Source: Myxococcales bacterium
GTDB lineage: Bacteria > Myxococcota > Myxococcia > Myxococcales > JAKAPL01
NCBI GenBank assembly: GCA_021783235.1
Contig: JAJXUD010000018.1
Coordinates: 1 to 63,878, forward strand
DNA: 63,878 bases
Reading direction: 5' to 3'
A program made the position numbers and the translations under genes. Positions 46,358 through 55,895 of this stretch are shown piece by piece (the first letter of the stretch is position 1; every line of letters starts with the position of its first letter). The notes beneath the pieces were generated by a model that ran no database searches, was not told where the DNA came from, and saw nothing but the letters and a program-made list of their open reading frames with translations.

Positions 46358-49300
46358 GTGAGCCTCTCCGAGCCCTTCATCCAGCGCCCCGTCGCGACCT
46401 CGCTGCTCGCGATCGCCGTCCTCGGCGCGGGCCTCGTCGCCTGGCGGCTCCTCCCCGTCTCGGCCCTGCCGCAGGTGGACTACCCGACCCTCGTGGTCTC
46501 GACCCAGTTTCCGGGGGCCAGCGCCGAGACCATGGCCTCCTCGGTGACGGCGCCGCTCGAGCGCTGGCTCGGCCAGATGCCCTCGCTCGACCAGATGAGC
46601 TCGCAGAGCAGCTTCCAGAGCTCCTCGATCACGGTCCGCTTCGCGCTCGACCGGAACATCGACGATGCCGAGCAGGACGTGCAGGCGGCCATCAACGCGG
46701 CCTCGAACCTCCTGCCGCCGCTCCTCCCGGCGCCGCCGACCTACTCGAAGAGCAACCCCGCCGACGCCCCGATCCTCACGCTCGCCGTCACCTCGGACGC
46801 GCTCCCGCTGCGCGAGGTCGACGACTACGCCGATTCGATCCTCGCCCAGAAGATCTCGCAGGTCGCGGGCGTCGGCCTCGTCTCGCTCGCGGGGAGCCAG
46901 AAGCCGGCGGTCCGCGTCGAGATCGACCCCCTCGCCCTCGCCGGGACCGGGCTCGACCTCGAGGACGTGCGCTCGGTGGTGACCCAATCCACCCTCGACC
47001 AGCCGAAGGGAAGCCTCGACGGGCCCCATCAGGCCTTCACGCTCGACGCGAACGACCAGCTCGAGCGGGCCGCCGCCTACCGGCCGCTCGTGCTCGCCAC
47101 GAGCGGCGCGGCCCCGGTCCGGCTGGGCGATGTCGCGACGCTGGTCGACGGCGTCGAGAACAGCCAGCTCGCCGCCTGGGCGAACGGCCGGCCGGCCGTG
47201 CTGCTCAACGTCCAGCGGCAGCCCGGCGCCAACATCATCCAGGTGGCCGACCGGGTCAAAGCCCTCCTCCCGGCGCTCGCCCGCGCGGTGCCGCCCTCGG
47301 TCCGGCTCGAGCTGCTCGGCGATCGGACCGAGACCATCCGCGCCTCGGTCCGCGACGTGGAGTGGACGCTCGCCTTCACGGTGCTGCTCGTCGTGCTCGT
47401 GATCTTCTTCTTCCTGCGGAGCCTGCGGGCCACCCTCGTGCCGAGCGTGGCCGTGCCGCTCTCGATCGTCGGCACCTTCGGGGCGATGTACCTGCTCGGC
47501 TACAGCCTGGACAACCTGTCGCTGATGGCACTCACCATCTCGACTGGCTTCGTGGTCGACGACGCCATCGTCATGATCGAGAACGTCTCGCGCCACCTCG
47601 AGGCGGGGCTCGAGCCGCAGGAGGCCGCCCTCGTCGGCGCCCGCGAGATCGGCTTCACCATCGTCTCGCTCACGGTGTCGCTCATCGCCGTGCTCATCCC
47701 CCTGCTCTTCATGCGCGGGCTCATCGGCCGGCTCTTCCGGGAATTCGCCATGACGCTGGCGGTGGCCATCGCCCTCTCGGCCCTGATCTCGCTCACGCTC
47801 ACGCCGATGATGTGCGGCCGGATCCTCCGGCGCGAGACGCCCGGCGAGCGGCGCGGCTTCTTTCACCGCCTCACCGACGCCGCGATCGGCGGCATGGCGC
47901 GGCTCTACGACCGGACGCTGCGGGTCGTCTTGCGCCACCAGCCGGCGACCCTCGCCGTCTTCGGGGCGACGCTCGCGCTGACGGGGATCCTCTTCTGGGT
48001 CGTGCCCAAGGGCTTCTTTCCCGTGCAGGACACGGGGCTCGTCCTGGGCTTCTCCGACGCCGCCCGGGACGTCTCTTTCACCGAGCTGGCGCGGCGGCAG
48101 CAGGCGCTCGCGCGCGCCATCCAGGCCGACCCCGACGTCGCCACCGTCGCCTCGTTCATCGGCAGCGACGGCGTCAACCCGACTCCCGCGAACGGCCGGC
48201 TCTCGATCGCTCTGCTGCCCCGAGCCGAGCGGCGCCCGTTGCCCGAGGCGCTCGCCGCGCTGCGGGCGGCCGCGGCGACGGTCCGCGGCATCTCGCTCAC
48301 GCTCCAGCCCGTTCAGGATCTCACCGTCGAGACGCAGGTCGGCCGGACGCCCTACCGGCTGACGCTCGGCGACGCCGATCCGACCGAGCTCACGGACTGG
48401 ACGCGGCGGCTGACCCGGCGGCTCGCGTCGCTGCCCGAGCTCCGCGAGGTCTCGGCGGCGCCCTCGGGCTCGGCGCCGACGCGCAGCGTCCGGATCGACC
48501 GCGCGTCGGCCTCGCTCTTCGGCGTCTCCCCGGCGGCCATCGACGCGACTCTCTACGACGCGTTTGGCCAGCGGCAGATCGCGACGATCTTCACCCAGCT
48601 GAACCAGTACCGGGTCATCCTCGAGCTGACGCCCGGAGAGCAGGCGGACCCCGACGTCCTCTCGAAGCTCTACGTCAAGGGCACGGGCGGGCAGCCGGTG
48701 CCTCTCTCCGCGTTCGCGCGCTTCGGCGAGGGGGCGGCGGCGCCGCTCGTCGACCGGATCGCCCAGTTCCCCGCCTCGACCATCTCCTTCGATCTCGCGG
48801 GCGGCGTCTCGCTCGGCAGGGCCGTCGCCGCCATCGAGCGGGCCGAGCGGGAGCTCTCCCTGCCGGTGGGCCTCCACGCGGCCTTCTCGGGGACGGCGGC
48901 GCAGTTCGGGCAGTCGCTTCAGAACGAGATCTGGCTGGTCCTCGCCGCGCTCTTCGCCGTCTACGTCGTGCTCGGCGTCCTCTACGAGAGCTACGTCCAC
49001 CCGCTCACCATCCTCTCGACCCTCCCGTCCGCCGGGGTCGGGGCGCTCCTCGCGCTCATCTTCACCGGCGAGGACTTCAGCGTCATCGCGCTCATCGGCC
49101 TTCTGCTCCTCATCGGCATCGTCAAGAAGAACGCCATCCTCATGATCGACTTCGCGCTGGACGCCCAGCGCGGGCAGGGGCTGGCGCCAAACGAGGCGAT
49201 CTACCGGGCCTGCCTCCTGCGCTTCCGCCCCATCATGATGACCACCCTCGCGGCGCTGCTCGGCGGGCTGCCGCTCGCGATCGGGGCCGGGGTGGGCTCG

Positions 49301-49477
49301 GAGCTGCGGCGGCCGCTCGGCATCTCGATCGTGGGCGGCCTCCTCGTCTCCCAGCTCCTCACGCTCTACACGACGCCAGTGGTCTACCTCGCCTTCGAGC
49401 GGCTGCGGCTGCGGCTCGGAGGCCGCGCCGCCGCGCCCGTCCCCGGCGTGGGACAGACGCCCGTCCCGCAGCCATGA
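46358..49477 (+). CDS. RND multidrug efflux transporter, first pump subunit (MdtB-like)
   Basis: 1039 residues from GTG 46358, starting SEPFIQRPVATSLLAIAVL. It has twelve-helix RND architecture with two large periplasmic loops, the proton-relay Asp pair in ISTGFVVDDAIVMIENVSRH, Lys in LLIGIVKKNAILMIDFALDA, and the conserved FFPVQDTGLV segment. It is a full-length proton-driven efflux pump. Pairing with a second, different RND gene is the MdtB/MdtC arrangement, in which the two form a mixed trimer. Its stop overlaps the next ATG. Confidence 0.96.
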   Translation: MSLSEPFIQRPVATSLLAIAVLGAGLVAWRLLPVSALPQVDYPTLVVSTQFPGASAETMASSVTAPLERWLGQMPSLDQMSSQSSFQSSSITVRFALDRNIDDAEQDVQAAINAASNLLPPLLPAPPTYSKSNPADAPILTLAVTSDALPLREVDDYADSILAQKISQVAGVGLVSLAGSQKPAVRVEIDPLALAGTGLDLEDVRSVVTQSTLDQPKGSLDGPHQAFTLDANDQLERAAAYRPLVLATSGAAPVRLGDVATLVDGVENSQLAAWANGRPAVLLNVQRQPGANIIQVADRVKALLPALARAVPPSVRLELLGDRTETIRASVRDVEWTLAFTVLLVVLVIFFFLRSLRATLVPSVAVPLSIVGTFGAMYLLGYSLDNLSLMALTISTGFVVDDAIVMIENVSRHLEAGLEPQEAALVGAREIGFTIVSLTVSLIAVLIPLLFMRGLIGRLFREFAMTLAVAIALSALISLTLTPMMCGRILRRETPGERRGFFHRLTDAAIGGMARLYDRTLRVVLRHQPATLAVFGATLALTGILFWVVPKGFFPVQDTGLVLGFSDAARDVSFTELARRQQALARAIQADPDVATVASFIGSDGVNPTPANGRLSIALLPRAERRPLPEALAALRAAAATVRGISLTLQPVQDLTVETQVGRTPYRLTLGDADPTELTDWTRRLTRRLASLPELREVSAAPSGSAPTRSVRIDRASASLFGVSPAAIDATLYDAFGQRQIATIFTQLNQYRVILELTPGEQADPDVLSKLYVKGTGGQPVPLSAFARFGEGAAAPLVDRIAQFPASTISFDLAGGVSLGRAVAAIERAERELSLPVGLHAAFSGTAAQFGQSLQNEIWLVLAALFAVYVVLGVLYESYVHPLTILSTLPSAGVGALLALIFTGEDFSVIALIGLLLLIGIVKKNAILMIDFALDAQRGQGLAPNEAIYRACLLRFRPIMMTTLAALLGGLPLAIGAGVGSELRRPLGISIVGGLLVSQLLTLYTTPVVYLAFERLRLRLGGRAAAPVPGVGQTPVPQP

Positions 49478-52400
49478 GCTTCTCCGAGCCGTTCATCCGG
49501 CGCCCGGTCGCCACCTCGCTCCTCGCCCTCGGCGTGCTCGCCGCGGGGGCGGTCGCCTACGGGCTCTTGCCGGTGGCGCCGCTGCCCCGCGTGGACTTCC
49601 CGACCATCATGGTCCAGGGGCAGCTGCCGGGGGCCAGCCCCGAGACCATGGGCTCGTCGGTGGCGACCCCGCTCGAGCGCCGCTTCGGCCGCATCGCCTC
49701 GCTCGCCGAGCTGACCTCCGTGAGCACGCTCGGATCGACCAGCGTGACCCTGCAGCTCGACCTCTCGCGCGACATCGACGCCGCCGCGCGCGACGTGCAG
49801 GCGGCGATCAACGCCGCCGGCGGCGATCTGCCCCCGAACCTGCCGCAGCGGCCCATCTACCAGAAGGTGAACCCCGCCGACGCGCCCATCCTGGTGCTCT
49901 CCCTCACCTCGGGGACGCTCCCCATCGGGCAGGTCTATGACGCGGCGAGCACGGTGGTGGGGCCGCGGATCTCCCAGCTTCCCGGCGTCGGCCAGGTCTT
50001 CGTCGGCGGCGGCGGCACGCCGGCGGTCCGCGTGCGGGTCCGCCCCGAGGCGCTTTCGGGGCTTGGGCTCGGCCTCGAGGACGTGCGGGTCGCCCTCGCC
50101 GCCGCGACCTCCGACCTGCCCGAGGGGACCCTCTCGGACCGCGTGCGCGCCGCGCCGCTCGAGGCGAACGACCAGCTCTTCGACCTCGAGGGCTATCGGC
50201 GCCTCGTCCTCGCCTCGGTGGGCGGCCTCGCGGTCCGGCTCTCGGACGTCGCCGACGTGGCCTGGGGCACCGAGAACAGCCGCGTCGCGGCCTGGACCGA
50301 CGGCCGGCCGTCCATCCTCGTGATCGTCCGGCGCCAGCCGGGCGCCAACATCCTCGACATCATCGCCCGCGTGAAGGCGATCCTGCCGTCGATCGCCAGC
50401 TCGATCTCGCCGGCCATCGGCGTGCAGCTCTCCGCGGACCGCTCGGGGACCATCCGGGCCTCGGTGGACGAGGTGAAGCTCACCCTGCTCCTCACCGTGC
50501 TGCTCGTCGTCGTCGTGGTCTACGCCTTCTTGCGAAGCGGCTGGGCGACCGCGATCCCGAGCCTCGCCATGCCGCTCTCGATCCTCGGCACCTTCGGCGC
50601 GATGTACCTCGCGGGCTACAGCCTGGACAACCTCTCGCTCATGGCGCTCACCATCTCGACGGGCTTCGTCATCGACGACGCCATCGTCATGACCGAGAAC
50701 ATCCAGCGCCACCTCGAGCTCGGCGCCGGCCGGCTCGAGGCGGCGCTCGCGGCCTCCCGCGAGATCGGCTTCACCATCGTCTCGATCACGGTCTCGCTCG
50801 TCGCGGTCTTCGTCCCGATCCTCTTCATGGGAGGGCTCGTCGGCCGCCTCTTCCGAGAGTTCGCCGTCACGCTCAGCGTCGCGGTGTCGGTCTCGGCGCT
50901 GGTCTCTCTGACGGTCACGCCGTCCCTCGCGGCGCTCTTTCTGCGCGGCCCGAACGAGGGCCACCCGAACCGCTTCCACCGGGCGCTCGAACGGGCCTTC
51001 GCGGGGCTCTTGTCGGGCTACGAACGGACGCTCGACGTCGTCTTGCGCCACCGCGGCGCGGCGCTGCTCGTCGCGCTCGCGACCTTCGGGGCGACGATCG
51101 CGCTCTTCGTCCTCGTTCCGAAGGGCTTCTTCCCACAGCAGGACACGGGCCTCGTCATCGGCTTCTCGAAGGCCGGTCCAGACGTCTCTTTCGCCGAGAT
51201 GACGCGGCTGCAGAAGGCGGTCGACCGGATCGTCGGGGCGGATCCGGCCGTGGACCACGTCGTCTCCTTCATCGGCGCCTTTCAAGGGGTGGCGGGCAAC
51301 ACCGGCACCCAGTTCGCCTCGCTCAAGCCGCTCGGAGAGCGGGGGGTGCGAGCCGATGCGATCGTCGCGCGGCTGCGCCCAAAGCTCGCCTCGGTCCCCG
51401 GCGTCATCGACTACCTCCAGGCGGCCCAGGACGTCCGGGTCGGCGGCCGACTCACCGCCACCCAATACCAGTACGCGCTGCGCGACGAGCGGCTGGGCGA
51501 GCTGTCGCGCTGGGCGCCGCGCGTCGAGGCCGCGCTGGCGGCGCTGCCCGAGCTGAGGGACGTCGCGAGCGATCAGGAGACCGGAGGGCTCCGGGAGTAC
51601 CTGACGATCGACCGCGAGCTCGCGGCGAGCCGCGGGGTGCTCCCCGAGCAGATCGACCAGACGCTCTACGACGCCTTCGGGCAGCGGGAGGTCGCGACGC
51701 TCTTCGCCGATCGGAGCCAGTACCGAGTCGTCCTCGAGGTCGACCCGCGCTTCCAGGCGGATCCGACCGCGCTCTCGAAGCTGTACGTTCGGGCGCAGGG
51801 CGGCGCGCTCGTGCCGCTCGACCAGCTCGCGAGCCACCGCACCGAGACCACGGCCATCACCGTGAGCCACCAGGGGCAGCTGCCCGCCGTGACCCTCTCG
51901 TTCAACCTGGCGCCGGGGGTGTCGCTCGGCGCCGCGGTCGCCGCCGTCGAGGCCGCCCGGGATCGACTGCGGCTACCGCCCACCGTGAGGGGCAGCTTCC
52001 AGGGCACCGCGCAGGCGTTCCAGGCGTCGCTCGGGAGCGAGCCCTGGCTCATCCTCGCGGCCCTCTGCGCCGTCTACGTCGTCCTGGGCGTGCTCTACGA
52101 GAGCCTCGTCCACCCGCTCACGATCCTCTCGACGCTGCCCTCGGCCGGCGTCGGCGCGCTGCTCGCGCTGCTCCTCTTCCACATGGAGCTCGACGTCCTC
52201 GGGCTGGTCGGGATCCTGCTGCTCATCGGCATCGTCAAGAAGAACGCCATCTTGCTCGTCGACTTCGCCCTGGACGCCGAGCGGCAGCGAGGCCAGGGCC
52301 CCGAGACCGCCATCCGGACGGCCTGCCTCCTCCGCTTCCGGCCGATCCTCATGACCACCCTCGCCGCCCTCTTCGGCGCCCTACCGCTCGCCCTCGGTGG

Positions 52401-52608
52401 CGGCATGGGCTCGGAGCTGCGCCGCCCCCTCGGCGTCTCCATCGTCGGAGGGCTCTTCGCCTCGCAGCTGCTCACGCTCTACACGACCCCGGTGATCTAC
52501 CTCGGCTTCGAAGGGCTGAAGGCGAGGTGGCGAGGCTGGAGGGCGGCCCGCGCCGCGTCTCCCGCCGGGCCGCGCCTCGGCGCTACTCGATCTTCTCGAC
52601 CTCGATGA
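49474..52608 (+). CDS. RND multidrug efflux transporter, second pump subunit (MdtC-like)
   Basis: 1044 residues from ATG 49474. The pattern repeats: EPFIRRPVATSLLALGVLAA, ISTGFVIDDAIVMTENIQRH and LLIGIVKKNAILLVDFALDA. It differs from the first pump throughout, as MdtC from MdtB, so a heteromeric pump is likely. There is no outer-membrane channel gene in the operon, so a TolC-like protein from elsewhere must be used. Its last 26 bases overlap the convergent gene at 52583-52942. Confidence 0.96.
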   Translation: MSFSEPFIRRPVATSLLALGVLAAGAVAYGLLPVAPLPRVDFPTIMVQGQLPGASPETMGSSVATPLERRFGRIASLAELTSVSTLGSTSVTLQLDLSRDIDAAARDVQAAINAAGGDLPPNLPQRPIYQKVNPADAPILVLSLTSGTLPIGQVYDAASTVVGPRISQLPGVGQVFVGGGGTPAVRVRVRPEALSGLGLGLEDVRVALAAATSDLPEGTLSDRVRAAPLEANDQLFDLEGYRRLVLASVGGLAVRLSDVADVAWGTENSRVAAWTDGRPSILVIVRRQPGANILDIIARVKAILPSIASSISPAIGVQLSADRSGTIRASVDEVKLTLLLTVLLVVVVVYAFLRSGWATAIPSLAMPLSILGTFGAMYLAGYSLDNLSLMALTISTGFVIDDAIVMTENIQRHLELGAGRLEAALAASREIGFTIVSITVSLVAVFVPILFMGGLVGRLFREFAVTLSVAVSVSALVSLTVTPSLAALFLRGPNEGHPNRFHRALERAFAGLLSGYERTLDVVLRHRGAALLVALATFGATIALFVLVPKGFFPQQDTGLVIGFSKAGPDVSFAEMTRLQKAVDRIVGADPAVDHVVSFIGAFQGVAGNTGTQFASLKPLGERGVRADAIVARLRPKLASVPGVIDYLQAAQDVRVGGRLTATQYQYALRDERLGELSRWAPRVEAALAALPELRDVASDQETGGLREYLTIDRELAASRGVLPEQIDQTLYDAFGQREVATLFADRSQYRVVLEVDPRFQADPTALSKLYVRAQGGALVPLDQLASHRTETTAITVSHQGQLPAVTLSFNLAPGVSLGAAVAAVEAARDRLRLPPTVRGSFQGTAQAFQASLGSEPWLILAALCAVYVVLGVLYESLVHPLTILSTLPSAGVGALLALLLFHMELDVLGLVGILLLIGIVKKNAILLVDFALDAERQRGQGPETAIRTACLLRFRPILMTTLAALFGALPLALGGGMGSELRRPLGVSIVGGLFASQLLTLYTTPVIYLGFEGLKARWRGWRAARAASPAGPRLGATRSSRPR

Positions 52609-52942
52609 GCCGCACACCGCCACGGGTGTGGACGTGGCCCGTCGCCTTGACGTGGCTCGCCATCTTGCTCGCGAGCTTGTCGTTCATCGGCTTGTGGTCG
52701 TCGTCGACCACGAGGAAGAGCTGGTTCTTCGCGTCGAGGATGCCGATCGGCAGGTTGTTCTGGGCGCAGGCCGTGGCGCAGCCCTGGTGCTTCGGCCCGC
52801 GGCCGCCGTGGTCGACGTAGCAGGCCACGTCGACGAGCTCGCCCTCGATGGTCTGGACGGGACCCTCGTCGTCGCCGTGGGCGAAGGCGACCGGGGGGAG
52901 GGCGAGGAGAACGGGGATGAGGGCCACGAGCGCGCGCTTCAC
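52583..52942 (-). CDS. Exported protein with Cys/His motifs, unknown
   Basis: 119 residues. Signal peptide MKRALVALIPVLLALPPVAFA, then HGDDEGPVQTIEGELVDVAC, YVDHGGRGPKHQGCATAC and LDAKNQLFLVVDDDHKPMND, with GHVHTRGG near the end. The fold looks like a small beta-barrel, and the Cys/His pattern (CYVDH ... GCATAC) may bind a metal. Similar small proteins occur beside metal or copper genes, but I cannot name it. It overlaps the pump gene tail to tail by 26 bases and is divergent from tal-pgi. Confidence 0.75.
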   Translation of the reverse strand: MKRALVALIPVLLALPPVAFAHGDDEGPVQTIEGELVDVACYVDHGGRGPKHQGCATACAQNNLPIGILDAKNQLFLVVDDDHKPMNDKLASKMASHVKATGHVHTRGGVRLIEVEKIE

Positions 52943-53080
52943 GGGGACGACCTCCTGAAAGTTTGGACGTCGAACTGTCTAACGCGCGGGCGGACACGGG
53001 GCAACTTTGGACGATCTCGTTTGACTTCACCGGTGCCCGTCCCCACTATCCCTGCCGTTCTTCGAAAGGTGAGGTGCCGC

Positions 53081-55870
53081 ATGGCTGGCCACCCCCGCAC
53101 CCGAGCGCTCGCCGATCTCGGCCAGAGCCTCTGGCTCGACTACATCCAGCGAAGCCTGCTCTCGGGCGAGCTCGAGCGGCTCGTCGAGAGCGACGCCATC
53201 ACCGGCCTCACGGCGAACCCGACCATCTTCGAGAAGGCGATCGCCGGCAGCAGCGACTACGACGAGGCGCTGCGGCTGCTCGCCCCCGACCGATCGCTCG
53301 ACGCGCAGGCCATCTTCGAGCGGCTCGCCTTCGCGGACATCCAGCACGCCGCCGACATCCTGCGGCCGGTCTACGAGCGGACCTCGGGCGCCGACGGCTT
53401 CGTCTCGATCGAGGTCTCCCCCGAGCTCGCGAACGACACCGAGGGGACGCTCGCCCAGGTGCGGCGCTACTGGGCGGCGATCGAGCGCCCGAACCTGCTC
53501 GTCAAGATCCCCGGGACCCCGGCGGGCGTGCCGGCCATCCGCGAAGCGCTCACCGAGGGGATCAACGTCAACGTCACGCTCCTCTTCTCCGTCTCGCAGT
53601 ACGAGGCGGTGGCGCTCGCCCACCTGGACGCCCTCGAGGCGCGCCTCGCGAAGCGGCTGCCCGTCGATCGGCTGGCCTCGGTGGCGAGCTTCTTCGTCAG
53701 TCGCGTCGACACGCTCCTCGACGCGAAGATCGACGCGGCGGTGGCCCGGAAGGCACCGGGCGCCGGCGCGCTCCTCCCGCTGCGCAGCCAGCTCGGCATC
53801 GCCAACTCGAAGCTCGCCTTCGCGAGGTTCCAGGAGCTCACCCAGAGCCCCCGTTGGCAGGCGCTCGCTCAGAAGGCGCGGCCGCAGCGGGTCCTCTGGG
53901 CCTCGACCTCGACGAAGGACCCGAAGCTGCCCGACGTCCGCTACGTCGAGGCGCTCGCCGGGCCCGGCACCATCGACACCCTGCCGCCCGAGACTCTCGC
54001 CGCCTTCGTCGACCACGGGGAGGCGAAGCCGCGGCTCACGGAGGGGCTCGCCGAGGCCCGTGCGCAGGTCGCGGCGCTCCAGAAGAACGGCCTCTCGCTC
54101 GCGGAGGCCTGCGAGGAGCTGCAGGTCGATGGGGTGAAGAAGTTCACCGCCTCGATCGTGGCGCTGCGAAAGACGATCGACCAGAAGGTGGAGGCGCTGC
54201 GCCGGGAGGCGCCCTCCCAGGCGCCCGTCGGCCCCACCGAGACCGCGCTCGGCCAGATCGAAGCGCGCTTTCGCGAGCGCGCCCAGCGGCTCGCCGGCGA
54301 CGGCTTCGTGCAGCGGCTCTGGGGCCGCGACCCGACCCTCTGGAAGAACGATCCCGCTCACGAGAAGGTCATCCGCCACCGCCTCGGCTGGCTCGACGTC
54401 GCCGACCGGATGGTCTCCGAGCTGCCGAGGCTGCGCGCCTTCGTCGGGGCGGCGCGCGCGGAGGGCATCCGCCACGCCGTCCTCTGCGGCATGGGCGGCT
54501 CGAGCCTCGCGCCCGAGGTCTTTCGCGAGACGTTCGGCTCGAAGGCCGGCTTCCCCGAGCTGCACGTCCTCGACTCCACCGCGCCGGGGGCGATCCGCGC
54601 CCTCGAGGGATCCATCGATCTCGAGAGGTCGATCTTCCTCGTCTCGAGCAAGTCGGGCGGCACGCTCGAGACCCTCTCGTTCTTCCGCTACTTCCGCGAG
54701 AAGGTGGCGGCCTTCTCGAAGCGGCCCGGCGAGCGCTTCGCGGCCATCACCGATCCCGGCTCCGGGCTCGAGGCGCTCGCGCGCAAGGAGGGCTTCCGCG
54801 AGATCTTCCTGAACCCCTCGGACATCGGCGGCCGCTACTCGGCGCTCTCCCTCTTCGGCCTCGTGCCGGCCGCGCTGATCGGCGTCGATCTGGACGGGCT
54901 GCTCGAGCGGACGCTCGCCATGCAGCGCGCCTGCCGCGAGCCCTCGGCGACGAACCCGGGGCTCGCGCTCGGCGCCGCCCTCGCCGAGGCCGCGCAGGCC
55001 GGCCGCGCCGCGGTGACCCTGGTCGCGCCGCGCGAGCTCTCCTCGTTCGGCGTCTGGGCCGAGCAGCTCCTCGCCGAGAGCACCGGCAAGGAGGGCAAGG
55101 GGCTCGTGCCGGTGGACGGCGAGCCGCTCGGCCCCGCCTCGGTCTACGGCGACGACCGCCTCTTCGCGCGGCTGGCCCTCGGAGGGCAGCCCGCGGGCGA
55201 GCTCCCCGGCCCGTCGGTGACGCTCCGGGTGCCGTCCACCCTCGACCTGGGCGCGGAGTTCTACCGCTGGGAGTTCGCCACGGCGGTGGCGGGCGCGCTC
55301 TTCGGCATCGACTCTTTCGACGAGCCGAACGTCCAGGAGAGCAAGGACAACACGGGCCGGATCCTGGCCTCCGGCACGCCGGCCCAGGCGCCGCTCCTCT
55401 CCGCCGGGCAGGTCGCGCTCTTCGCCTCCGGCCTGCCGGCCTCGGACCTCGGCGCCGCGCTGCGCGCCTTCGCGCAGAGGGCGCCCGAGCACGGCTACTT
55501 CGCCCTGCAGGCCTACCTGCCGCCGGACGAGAAGAGCTGGGCCGAGCTGCAGCGGATCCGGACGCTGCTGCGCGATCGGACGCGGCGCGCGACCACGGTC
55601 GGCTGGGGCCCGCGCTTCCTCCACTCGACCGGCCAGCTCCACAAGGGCGGCCCCCAGCTCGGCAGCTTCCTCCAGCTCACGAGCGACGGCGGGCCGAAGC
55701 TGCCGATCCCGGGCGCCGCCTACGACTTCGGAGCGCTCATCGCCGCGCAGGCCGACGGCGACCTCCTCGCGCTGCGGCAGCGGACCGACCGGGTCGTGAG
55801 GCTCCGGCTCTCGGGGGAGCCCGCGGCCGCGCTGGAAGAGGTCCGCCGAGCGCTCGATCGGGCACTTTAG
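53081..55870 (+). CDS. Bifunctional transaldolase/glucose-6-phosphate isomerase
   Basis: 929 residues from ATG 53081 (GAGGTG five bases upstream). The transaldolase half (about 1-370) has GLTANPTIFEKAIAGS and the Schiff-base Lys in NLLVKIPGTPAGVPAI. The isomerase half (about 390-929) has CGMGGSSLAPEVFRETFG, VSSKSGGTLETLSFF and VQESKDNTGRIL. Fusion puts two steps joining glycolysis and the pentose-phosphate pathway on one chain. It heads an operon with gnd, zwf and pgl. No frameshift or break is seen. Confidence 0.96.
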   Translation: MAGHPRTRALADLGQSLWLDYIQRSLLSGELERLVESDAITGLTANPTIFEKAIAGSSDYDEALRLLAPDRSLDAQAIFERLAFADIQHAADILRPVYERTSGADGFVSIEVSPELANDTEGTLAQVRRYWAAIERPNLLVKIPGTPAGVPAIREALTEGINVNVTLLFSVSQYEAVALAHLDALEARLAKRLPVDRLASVASFFVSRVDTLLDAKIDAAVARKAPGAGALLPLRSQLGIANSKLAFARFQELTQSPRWQALAQKARPQRVLWASTSTKDPKLPDVRYVEALAGPGTIDTLPPETLAAFVDHGEAKPRLTEGLAEARAQVAALQKNGLSLAEACEELQVDGVKKFTASIVALRKTIDQKVEALRREAPSQAPVGPTETALGQIEARFRERAQRLAGDGFVQRLWGRDPTLWKNDPAHEKVIRHRLGWLDVADRMVSELPRLRAFVGAARAEGIRHAVLCGMGGSSLAPEVFRETFGSKAGFPELHVLDSTAPGAIRALEGSIDLERSIFLVSSKSGGTLETLSFFRYFREKVAAFSKRPGERFAAITDPGSGLEALARKEGFREIFLNPSDIGGRYSALSLFGLVPAALIGVDLDGLLERTLAMQRACREPSATNPGLALGAALAEAAQAGRAAVTLVAPRELSSFGVWAEQLLAESTGKEGKGLVPVDGEPLGPASVYGDDRLFARLALGGQPAGELPGPSVTLRVPSTLDLGAEFYRWEFATAVAGALFGIDSFDEPNVQESKDNTGRILASGTPAQAPLLSAGQVALFASGLPASDLGAALRAFAQRAPEHGYFALQAYLPPDEKSWAELQRIRTLLRDRTRRATTVGWGPRFLHSTGQLHKGGPQLGSFLQLTSDGGPKLPIPGAAYDFGALIAAQADGDLLALRQRTDRVVRLRLSGEPAAALEEVRRALDRAL

Positions 55871-55895
55871 GACCAGGCGAAATTCGGAGGCAACC

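Noticed and set aside
43823-49000. Minus-strand open frame of 1725 codons
   Set aside because: Only the last 390 codons (from 44995) resemble a protein. The rest is low-complexity Arg/Gly/Asp translation opposite the pump genes, caused by high third-position GC.
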